DNA of 64,000 nt from assembly GCA_043228905.1 (NCBI GenBank), contig JBHGNT010000014.1, forward strand, positions 1,488,001-1,552,000, written 5' to 3'. The notes under the pieces were generated by a model. That model saw nothing but the letters and a program-made list of their open reading frames with translations. It made no database searches and had not been told where the DNA came from. The stretch comes from Azolla caroliniana. Taxonomy: Eukaryota > Polypodiophyta. This document shows, in pieces, positions 56,701 through 64,000 of this stretch. A program made the translations under genes and the position numbers. The stretch's first letter is position 1. Each line of letters opens with the position of its first letter.

Positions 56701-59700
56701 TTTGAAGGTAGCAAGTGATGATCCAGATACGGTTCTACATTATGAATTTATGCAGGATTATAAGGTAATACTTTTGGCATTTTCAGACATATCTTCTTAA
56801 GCTTCATGATGAATGCTTCTCTAATCTGTCATATGTCAAATACAGGTCCAGTTTAAACATTTAGATGGACGTATTGAGGAGGTATTTTCTTTCGTTCATT
56901 TGAACTGTTAAACGTTTTTAGAAAGGCTGTAAAGTTAATGAATTTATCAGACTTAAAATTGTTGCTGCCAGGTACCTTATTTTTGCTTACCTGCAGAAAA
57001 ATTAACTGATGTCATAGCGCCATCATGCTACAGGTGATTATCTTTGTTATTTACGTGGACCAATGTTTTTTGACCTAAAATGTTATTGCTCATAGGTTCC
57101 CCCCTTCTTTTTTGTGTAGGAATTTTAAAATGTTGCAACTCATTAGGCTGGGGAAATGTAAATATATACCTTGGGTCATTATTTACATCGATTTCCCTTA
57201 GATTCCCTTCTTGGACACTGACTACTTATAAGGCCTAGGAAAAATATCAAGTATGATATTGTTCATAGGTAACTGATTGCAAATGCTTCCGTCGGCATAA
57301 TATATTCAAAGTCAGTGTAGTATTTTATATGTTCTAGTGTTTTTATCTTTGAAAATAATGGAATTGGTTCAGTTGTGGAGGACATGCTACAATCACATTG
57401 GCATCATAAGATGTCAAGGCAATTTTTGAAATGAACAACTGATACTCTGAGATTGTTCCAGCTATTGTTGTAGGGTTGAATCATAATTGTCTTCAGAGAT
57501 CTCTTGAACATTATACTATTAGTGTTCTTATCTGCTCTATGAAATATGATTTGATAATATTGAATCTCATTCCCTTATTTGTATTCTTGTAACCGTTCTT
57601 GATATTTGATATTGTTTGTTTGCAGCTGCTTTGACTACACAAATGGGTTGGCAGTAAGTTTGCAACTACACTCTGTTTTTCTTATTAAAAATATTCTGCC
57701 CTAAAGGCATAGTGTAGTTTACAAATGGATTCCCAGTACCCAGCTTGCCACCAGACTTTGATGCTGGTTCCAATTCAGAAGCCCTAACTTTCTGAGAAAT
57801 CATGCTTCTCTCTCTAATGAATTCATCCATATTTGTAATCTTGATTTGTCTCAGAGGCCGATTTTGGCCTCTAGTAAATGTTTGTATATCTTTCTTTCTT
57901 ACTCCAATTTGGATTGACCTATGCTAGTGATCTTTTGAAGACAATAATTACAGCCTATCTGACTTGAGAATCTTACATGTATAGATGACAGGATGCTTTA
58001 ATCACATTTATTTTATTTACTTTTTTACTTAGGTATATTTATTTTGGTTTGCTGTTTTCAAAGAGGAGACAACATTTTAAGGGTTTTGCCATTTTGGCCT
58101 TTAAAAGACATTAATATATCTTTCTTTCTTTCTATTGGTAAACTAAAGTTAACAAGGATTTAGCTTCTACGACATGGCCTGTAAATTTTGGCAGTTTCAA
58201 AGTTTCATCGTTTGCCTATAAAAAAAGATCAGTAAGTTTAATCTTTTGTAAAGGACATACTTGGAAACAGAAGAGATAGATAGCTAGAGGAAATATATCC
58301 GACCTAGAGATTTTAGGGACATTCAGGCATGTTCTTTGAGCACAGTCATGAACAAAGTCTGTTACATTACTTGTGGCATGTACACCTTCAGCTGCCGCTG
58401 TACATCTGTTTGACTTGGCATACCAGAATCAGGTCACGAAGAGGTTCCAATTATAAGTCTAGTATGCAAAAAAGAAGTTGCAGATAGATTGCTTCTTTTG
58501 CAGGCTTTCAGGATTATGACATGCATATTTGTTAAGAATGTTTTTTCCCTAGAGGCATTGTAGAGAATCATAAGTTTGTGTTCATTTTATTGCAATAAAT
58601 AAAGACAGATACATCATAGCAAATGCATTATCTCTTAACAACTGCCATAAGGATGTGTTACTTACCCCTGTCATAAACAAAGTAAGACAGACATCATGCA
58701 TTGCATTATCTCTTAACAATTGCATACCCTTTCTATAGATGATTGGTATAAACCTTTGTGAGCTTGTGGTCTCATAGGTAATACTGGCAGCATTCGTCCA
58801 TCGGTCATTTTGACGTTTTGATAATATTAAGAGACAACACTTACGATGTAATCTCTTATTTGGTCTTATAGGCCATTTTGGCCTCTTAAAAGACGTTAAT
58901 ATATCTTTCTTTCTTTATCCAAGTAGGAACTCCTATAAATTGCTACTCTCAACTGTGGGAGAGCAAGAATGAGAAATAAAATGTATTATGCAAGAGAGAT
59001 GAACATCTGGACAGCCTTGGCCTCCATGCAGTAATGAGCTAGATAGGTGCATGTTAGAGGACTGAGTGCAATATAATGGGAGTTATGGTTGAAGATTTTC
59101 CCTTGAGAAGTTGACAGGTTACTGCATTTTGTACATAGTATTGAGCCATCTAAGAAAGTCTGTTGATTTGATTAGAATCTGGCTTCTGTAATACAGTGTG
59201 GTTTTGTATTTTTTGTATTAATGTATCAAGAATGCATGTCCTGACATTGATGATACCAAAAGATATTTCGGTGCACTCTCGTTTTTGTATTCTGATGTCT
59301 ATAAATCCATGCTTTGGTTATTAGAGATTTTTTTGAAGCAGTACATGATTATGTTAATCATGTTTCTCTCTAGGATCTTGTGGTTGGCTACATGGGAGTG
59401 CCAAAATATGAAGGTGTAAGCATGAATCAACACCCACAATACATCACAGTAAGGTAGTCGGACTAGAAAAGCTGTATGTAATTTCCTTGATAGTAATTTC
59501 ACTAATTACTGGATTCAATAACTGCAGGAATGAGCGAGGAAGAGAAATGCTTAATGTTATAAAATCTCTGCTGGAGATTACTCCTACTATTAGTAAAGTT
59601 GGGTTTTCCTTAGTTCTGTGAAATTTTAGTTATCCCAAACACTTCCTATTAATTCCAATGTGTCTGATTACACGGGCTTAGTTTTGCAGGGTAATAGGAA

Positions 59701-60842
59701 ACCTTTTGTCATGGAGACTGTAAAAGCTGATGATAATGCAAAATTTGGTGAGAAATTGCTTTTCTGCTTTCTTTGTGTATAGTAAAATTGATGAACTATT
59801 GATCAATCTATAACTTTAAATGTGGTATATTTATGTAGGAGATGGAAATCAGAAACCTGCCCCTAGATTTATTGGGGATTTGATAGCGTTTATTCTCAAC
59901 CTGGTAAGATGAACCCCCCTGCTCCCACCCCTGTTCCCCCCCCCCACCCTTTTGTTATTAAATGGAAATAAATAGATAAACAAAATAAAAGCCAAATTAC
60001 AAATCCCAAATTGGGACCTTTAGCAGAAGCAACCGATCTGTTTGAATTGCAAAATGATAGTGTAATGCAAGCAACACAAAGTTACGCAAAAGTTAACTTG
60101 CAATTTGGTTCAGCTATACCACAACAATCTTCACACCAATATTCTCTGCCACCACATGAAGATGTGGATTTTCACTTGTTTAAATTAATTTGGCATGGTT
60201 AACATTGCTATTACCTATATTAAAACTTCACCTAGTAAAATTGGCAGAAGAAACATCCTCTCTTACATGATAGTTAGTGTGCCAGGGTTCATCTTTATGA
60301 GTAAGCTTTGCCTGTTAAGAATGCTGTAAGGTTCCCAGAATCATAACCGAATGTGTTGTATATCACATGATACATGCATTGCTTGTCGGAACTTCTTTAT
60401 ATATCATGATCTGAAGGGCAAAACAGAAACATGGCATAGGAAAAAAAATGTGGTTTTTACATCTTTTAACCTGCCTGATGGTTAACCATATTGTGTTCCA
60501 ATGGGAAGTTATTATTTGCACTACTGAACTTGAGTGCATACCTAATCTTACCTCTGGCGTTCATCATAGGTTGGACCAAAAGGCCTTGAATTCGGCCGAT
60601 ATTCTCTGGACTATCACAGCATCCGCAATTATCTGCATGTCCACAGGAATTGGGGTGAAAAAAGGTCAGGATTTGAAGCCACAGCTACTTATAACTCTAA
60701 TCTTTCATGACCAGTGCTTACTGACTGTTTCATTCTGTATGTAAGCAGGGCAGTGGAACATATACCATCATATGCAAAAAAACTTATTTCCATGTACAAC
60801 CAGAATGGAGAAATTGATAAGCTTTTGTCTAGGCGGAAGTAA
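38741..60842 (+). CDS. HCAR: 7-hydroxymethyl chlorophyll a reductase, chloroplastic (19 exons)
   Basis: It reduces 7-hydroxymethyl chlorophyll a to chlorophyll a with ferredoxin, FAD and [4Fe-4S] clusters, in chlorophyll b turnover in the chloroplast. My exons: 38741-38846, 38961-39036, 51617-51701, 52415-52526, 54479-54563, 54652-54693, 54786-54864, 55189-55240, 56519-56581, 56667-56764, 56846-56881, 56972-57033, 57626-57653, 59374-59453, 59528-59597, 59690-59747, 59839-59903, 60570-60664, 60749-60842. They sum to 1,386 nt, 461 residues plus stop, in frame throughout; Arabidopsis HCAR is about the same length. Residues 1-34 are Ser/Arg-rich without acidic residues, a transit peptide. Cluster cysteines are visible in [11 protein letters not shown] and CYSCFDYTN. 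Other family strings are GVGCQVQ, LGTNCVDNG, MQDYKVQ, YITVRNERG and [16 protein letters not shown]. All introns are GT-AG except intron 2 (GC-AG). No disabling change was seen, so it is probably functional. Confidence 0.93.
39060..39660. repeat. Degenerate direct repeats and a CT microsatellite in HCAR intron 2
   Basis: Diverged units carry strings like GTGCAAGAATGCACATGAAA, GGGTCTC, CTTCATCCTTTCTTGTAATG and AAACTA, spaced about 70-130 bp. A (CT)n run lies at about 39,226-39,258. Related units occur at the other end of the intron (51,290-51,490). There is no coding sequence. Confidence 0.55.
39715..40255 (+). pseudogene. Old Copia integrase/RT-linker fragment in HCAR intron 2
   Basis: The + strand, with frame changes, gives [20 protein letters not shown], then [16 protein letters not shown] and PNTSKITIN. 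This is the well-conserved end of Copia integrase (usual pattern: VFGSxAYxHxP, KCIFVGYSxxSKGY, ISRDVxFxE). Stops and shifts are frequent. It ends where the LINE begins. Confidence 0.7.
40256..42174 (-). pseudogene. LINE, 3' half: reverse transcriptase and C-terminal zinc motif
   Basis: A minus-strand non-LTR retrotransposon in HCAR intron 2, split by Copia N. This half carries RT motifs: [15 protein letters not shown] (about 42,070), [19 protein letters not shown] (about 41,900) and [11 protein letters not shown] (about 41,770). In the last the second catalytic Asp of YADD is Gly. The C-terminal part has a CX2CX8HX4C motif (CLLCHQG to HYVCHC, about 40,690-40,740), typical of the zinc-binding region after RT. 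A tail contains a PCNA-binding-like motif. Stops are frequent between 40,736 and 41,408. Clade not assigned. Inactive. Confidence 0.85.
40494..40517 (-). other. PIP-box-like motif at the LINE C-terminus
   Basis: QRTITTFF fits the PCNA-interacting consensus Q-x-x-(I/L/M)-x-x-(F/Y)-(F/Y) exactly. It lies about 55 residues after the zinc motif, in a probably disordered tail. Confidence 0.5.
42175..42630 (-). repeat. 3' LTR of Copia N
   Basis: 456 bp, reading TGTTGGAGGG to CTCACA on the minus strand, identical to 47,111-47,566. Inside it a short direct repeat (GGCATTTAAAG with GATTCTAGAGAGAGA) occurs twice, at about 42,481 and 42,520. The TATA-like string TATAAATAGG (minus strand) is at about 42,360. 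Confidence 0.95.
42631..42645 (-). other. Polypurine tract of Copia N
   Basis: On the minus strand GGAGCTGAGAGGAGG directly precedes the TGTTGG start of the 3' LTR. Confidence 0.8.
42638..46879 (-). pseudogene. Copia N gag-pol polyprotein with a single stop
   Basis: One frame of about 1,414 codons from ATG at 46,879, broken only by TGA at 44,051-44,053, between integrase and RT. Order: gag with zinc knuckle [14 protein letters not shown] (about residue 260), protease DSG ([12 protein letters not shown]), integrase zinc region (HARFGHLN; the expected CxxC before GKQHR has lost its first Cys, reading [11 protein letters not shown]), and integrase core ([28 protein letters not shown]). RT has HQMDVK-like [12 protein letters not shown] and LYVDDLL. 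RNase H has [11 protein letters not shown] and LTEAEYRA. A 36-residue in-frame duplication doubles the RSDNGGEF region. The stop arises as TGA where CGA (Arg) would be expected. Confidence 0.92.
44926..45141 (-). repeat. 108-bp tandem duplication in the Copia N integrase
   Basis: Two abutting copies of 108 bp (44,926-45,033 and 45,034-45,141) appear identical. They encode 36 residues that include the second catalytic Asp (RSDNGGEF), so the core has this Asp twice. Confidence 0.93.
47099..47110 (-). other. Primer binding site of Copia N (tRNA-iMet)
   Basis: TGGTATCAGAGC on the minus strand, directly after the 5' LTR. This is the standard plant Copia site, complementary to the 3' end of the initiator methionine tRNA. 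Confidence 0.95.
47111..47566 (-). repeat. 5' LTR of Copia N
   Basis: 456 bp, TG to CA, identical to the 3' LTR. It drives the minus strand, antisense to HCAR. Confidence 0.95.
47571..49910 (-). pseudogene. LINE, 5' half: short N-terminal part, endonuclease and RT start
   Basis: The other half of the LINE split by Copia N. At 49,314-49,664 is a 116-residue charged segment, in the same frame as the endonuclease but separated by one stop. The AP-type endonuclease spans 48,100-49,307 ([42 protein letters not shown]), with a frameshift near 48,700. The active-site strings are still readable. The linker runs to 48,013, followed by a stop and the RT start (47,575-48,012: [37 protein letters not shown]). 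The region 49,680-49,910 is the 5' leader with imperfect GCAGAAAATGCAGA repeats. Right limit approximate. Confidence 0.82.
49911..50539. other. HCAR intron 2, unassigned AT-rich sequence
   Basis: No gene, RNA or repeat recognised. It may be debris of the old Copia into which the LINE could have inserted. Confidence 0.4.
50540..51010 (+). pseudogene. Old Copia RNase H fragment in HCAR intron 2
   Basis: Broken + strand frames read [14 protein letters not shown] (usual EAIWLRRLLxDLG), then [17 protein letters not shown], and [19 protein letters not shown] with [11 protein letters not shown] (usual QVADIFTKxLxxxKFxxFRxxLGI). This is the C-terminal end of a Copia polyprotein. It is on the same strand as the fragment at 39,715-40,255 and may be its other half. 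Confidence 0.65.
51290..51500. repeat. Degenerate repeats near the end of HCAR intron 2
   Basis: Units with GGAATGCACATGAA, GGGTCTCATG, TTCTTTTGTAATGGAAA and CCAAGAATGCAC resemble those at 39,060-39,660. Confidence 0.5.
53395..53490 (+). repeat. Dispersed repeat with a TTTC tail, copy 1 (HCAR intron 4)
   Basis: GACAACACTTAAGATGTAAT, then GGCCATTTTGGCCTCTTAAA and AGACGTTAATAT, ending in TCTTTCTTTCTTTCT. It matches 58,060-58,140 and 58,830-58,915. The tail is like the 3' end of plant LINEs or SINEs. Confidence 0.6.
53930..54235 (-). pseudogene. Copia RNase H fragment in HCAR intron 4
   Basis: The minus strand, with shifts, gives [11 protein letters not shown], then [20 protein letters not shown] and [15 protein letters not shown]. 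These are the core RNase H motifs of a Ty1/copia element (usual GYTDADWAG, SSTEAEYRA, CDNxSAIxLAxNP). Frameshifts and stops show age. Confidence 0.8.
58060..58140 (+). repeat. Dispersed repeat with a TTTC tail, copy 2 (HCAR intron 13)
   Basis: GACAACATTTTAAGGG, GCCATTTTGGCCTTTAAAAG and ATTAATATATCTTTCTTTC. A shorter related tail is at about 57,850-57,900. Confidence 0.6.
58830..58918 (+). repeat. Dispersed repeat with a TTTC tail, copy 3 (HCAR intron 13)
   Basis: Nearly the same as copy 1: GACAACACTTACGATGTAAT, GGCCATTTTGGCCTCTTAAA, TTAATATATCTTTCTTTC. Confidence 0.6.
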
Positions 60843-63663
60843 TTAACAAGAAGGTACTGAAAGAGGGGGCAAGTACTATTTGCAGCACATAATTTTGTTA
60901 TCCAGAACAATCTGATCTCACATGAACCTTGTGCTTAATAGCTTTTGCATAACAGATGTTATGGTATCTTTTATGTCACATAGTCATCAAATGGATCTAC
61001 CAATTTTTTATTTAACTTGGAATGAGGTTATGTTTATTGTTTATGTAGCCTTGCTCTATCTCCATCCAAACTAATCTCATTTATCATTTCAATGTATAAA
61101 ACAATTGCCACAGAATCTTTCAATGGAGCTGACTCCAATTTATTATTTGCTTGAGAGGAATTGAAACTAATGTTATCCTCCAGTTCACTACATATTGTGA
61201 ATTTGTATCACTTGTTATTTATTTGAATCAATTCACTCCAAAATGTGATATAAGAAACACATTGCTAATAATGTTAGCATTTCACTTTGGCATGTGTGCC
61301 ACGGATGGCTATGCATGGATTTCATAAAAAGGTAATATTGCATCTGACAGAATTTCTTGATTCCTTACATATATGCCCACTGAAATAGCAATGCATAGTG
61401 TTGGTCACAAATTGGTTAATTCTACATATGGATTGTCCAGTGATATCATTTATAAGTGTCATCATTTTACTCCTGTTTATCAATTTGCCCATGATTGAAA
61501 ACATTGGGGTCTCACTTACCTAGTAACAGAATGGAGAGCAAATCTCTGGAGACTAAACCATACAACTCAAACCAAGAGGTCGTTTGTACGTGCAAAGCAT
61601 TTCCCTACGTGCAGAATTATTATAAAGATTCAAGAGCCAACTGTCCATATGTATGTTGAGAAAGTACAATGTGGATTCAAAAGCGTCCACAACCGTTGGT
61701 TGAATTGGACTCTCAACTCTAATCATTGATCTCACGCGATGCCTACGTGCAAGCCAATTGTGATGTATATCATGGATATGAGTGGTCTCTTCATCACTCT
61801 TTAAGCATCACAGCTATGCCCATAAGCTGAATTTCTACTCAGACAGCAAAGGTGCCTACAATGTCAAAGGCCCATAACTAAGAGAGAGATTTTATTTCTG
61901 TCCTTGGAGGTCAAGTTTGCCGTGCCCCTATGAGATGGAATTTGTTGGTTATTTGATAGGGGCATCAATGCTTTTTAGGTAGGGAGAGGTTTCACCTTGT
62001 GATTCACATTTAGTATTAGCGATGGCATTTCATACTATCAATATCCAATTAAATAATATGTAGTTACCAGTTTTATGGGTCTAGGCATGAAAAGTAATGC
62101 CAATAATGTGTGAAGGGTGTTAAGATGGATCTATAGGAATCTCTTCTTGTATCCTACAAATATTGACATGATGCAATGGTTTAATAAAATAGTCAGATTG
62201 AGGTTATGAATAACTAATTGCATTGGTAGATATCACATTGTTTTTATATAATATTTGATCAAGCAAATAATTCAATGATTTATCACGTCATTAATGTTCT
62301 TTTGCAAACACTTTTTAGTGCCCATGGAAATATGCTTATTATTACGCAACTATAGCCAAGAAGATAAATCAAAAAGAATGTCAAGGAGCAACGGATGGTC
62401 TATGAAGTCATTGTAGTTAGGGATATACCCCCCACAGTGCGCACGTTATATTTTCAATATTTCAATGACGAGGAGGTTCAACAAATTTGATAGCTTCTTA
62501 GGAATAAATTAGCAACAAACTGTTGGGTATAAAAAGGCATTAGAAATTGATAACAAGATGTGGATTACAGAGGAAAAGATGAGAAATGAAATCTTCCTTG
62601 ATTATGAGGATATGGTAGAGGACCATTGTGAATTGGCAATGAAGTGTTGGGGATGTGTGCTTCTATTTTTACATTGGTGGAAACAAAAAAAGGGGGTTAA
62701 ACAAATCGCAAATTTCCCAATCATGAGGATCCAAATGTGCATGTTATAATTTTGCCCCTAACTCTTTAGATTCGGGTTGGTTCCTCGACAACCTATTCAT
62801 GACATTGTGGCCTGATCATTGCTTATATAACTAGAAACCTTGTTATGAATTGACATTGCTAAGTATCAAGCAAGCTCCCTTACATTTACACATACAACAT
62901 ATTTGCATCAAGGCATCACACTAATGTTGATATTCAACCTCCTTTAGTGTCTTCTTTCTCATTTGAATCTCTTACTTCAAAAATTTGCACCCGATATCGC
63001 CTATTAACCATGCTCTATTTGTAGCAAATACCCCTTTTTCGAAGACATATAATGTTATTTTATACATATCATTAACAAATCATGACATCAACCACGCTCT
63101 ATATGTAGCGAAGACCCCTTTTTCGAAGACAACTCTCATCTTTTACGTATCATGCTATAGTTTGTCTTTTCAAAGAGTCAGGAGCATCCTCAACCTAACA
63201 AAGACCCACCTTGTCTCCCATCTCATGCATGATGCTACATAATTCATAACTTTTCAAAGAGTGCTTGATAAGCATCCTAAAGGTAGATAAGGGTTTGTTC
63301 AATAGTTCTCTTTATCACGACCGATGCAATGTAGAGACAACAATGCTCTCTTCCTCATCCACCAAAGTGAGATCCGGAAAACATAACAACTTGGGTTTAC
63401 CAATAGCATCTACAGATGTTTGTGCTTGTGTGAAACATACTATGTTATGATACCCCTAACAGAGCATACCATGAGACTTGCATGCATCAATGTGACGATT
63501 TTGAATTGCCGCCCAGTGAGAGAGTAATGAAACAGAGAGTAGTTCGTCCAGATACCGATGATGCCCATACATATAAAACTGCCCACGTTAGCGAGTGGTT
63601 CCCATCTGATGTATTCCCCCCATGAAACTTCATCATGACCAACGATTGATTTCTTGGCTCGGG
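60843..63663. other. Intergenic AT-rich sequence downstream of HCAR
   Basis: It contains the HCAR 3' untranslated region; no canonical AATAAA stood out close to the stop. The short open frames have no recognisable domain. A 41-bp direct duplication (GTAGC, CCCCTTTTTCGAAGACA) lies at 63,007-63,047 and 63,091-63,131. No gene is supported. Confidence 0.5.
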
Positions 63664-63885
63664 TAGGCATGGAGTTGGGCCCCACGCCTTCTCATGAGCC
63701 AATGATCTAGTGCCACATCAGCATCAACATGAGCACTCCGATTTGAGCCCCGCATATCTTCTTATAAGCCAATGACCTTGTGCCACATCAGCATCAATAT
63801 CAGCACATGGTATTGGGCCCCACATATTCTTATGAGCCAATGAACTCATGCCACATCAGCATCAATGTCAGCACATGAGGCATGC
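63664..63885. repeat. Tandem repeat of about 69 bp (3 copies)
   Basis: TGCCACATCAGCATCAA recurs at 63,711, 63,781 and 63,849. Each is preceded by a GGGCCCCAC-like string and TATGAGCCAATGA, and a partial fourth unit follows. Confidence 0.85.
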
Positions 63886-63916
63886 CACATCGTCATGATG
63901 ATGTCACATGAGAGTG

Positions 63917-63917
<1 letters not shown>

Positions 63918-63959
<42 letters not shown>
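63918..63959. repeat. (GA)n microsatellite
   Basis: An uninterrupted GA run of about 41 bp. Confidence 0.98.
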
Positions 63960-63964
<5 letters not shown>

Positions 63965-64000
63965 CTCTCTGGTTATTGCTTTTAGCTCTGTAGTAAAAGA

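Noticed and set aside
62558-62749. Small open frame beginning MWITEEKMRNE
   Set aside because: No similarity I recognise, no supporting context; AT-rich intergenic DNA yields such frames by chance.

Overview
This window is plant nuclear DNA. It holds one real host gene, the chloroplast enzyme 7-hydroxymethyl chlorophyll a reductase (HCAR), on the right. Most of the rest is layers of nested retrotransposons. The HCAR protein, spliced plant-type introns, tRNA-iMet-primed Copia elements and Gypsy elements without a chromodomain all indicate a land plant with a repeat-rich genome. I cannot fix the lineage. The Copia and Gypsy protein families look to me like those common in ferns and other early-diverging vascular plants, but that is an impression and not a demonstration.

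Region 1-20.7 kb: nested LTR retrotransposons. A long LTR (LTR A, with a 106-bp tandem array) sits in a minus-strand Gypsy element (841-5,084), which itself abuts the 3' part of Copia Y (5,085-5,848 plus 11,530-11,862). Copia X (5,849-11,529, complete with two LTRs, PBS and PPT) is inserted in Y. Next comes minus-strand Copia 3 (about 11,863-20,680). Its RNase H end is tandemly amplified, and it is split by a 1.98-kb solo-LTR-like insertion (LTR D, 111-bp array, 5-bp target duplication).

Region 20.7-38.0 kb: a GC-rich non-coding stretch with two further LTRs (B and C) of the same family as A and D. It is interrupted by a complete 9.4-kb Gypsy element (23,281-32,691, perfect AGCGG target duplication) that carries an extra coiled-coil 3' ORF. 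Then come three LTRs and two non-coding interiors of a non-autonomous family (Z), whose LTR ends can form alternative hairpins.

Region 38.2-60.9 kb: HCAR on the + strand. I assembled 19 exons by eye, giving 1,386 nt including the stop and 461 residues, the normal length of the family. A 5 x 68-bp array lies just upstream. Intron 2 is 12.6 kb, uses GC-AG splice sites and contains old Copia debris, a minus-strand LINE, and inside the LINE a very young Copia (Copia N) with identical LTRs and one stop codon in its polyprotein. Intron 4 holds another Copia scrap.

Region 60.9-64 kb: AT-rich intergenic DNA with short repeats and a GA microsatellite. I saw no tRNA or rRNA gene and no CRISPR array.
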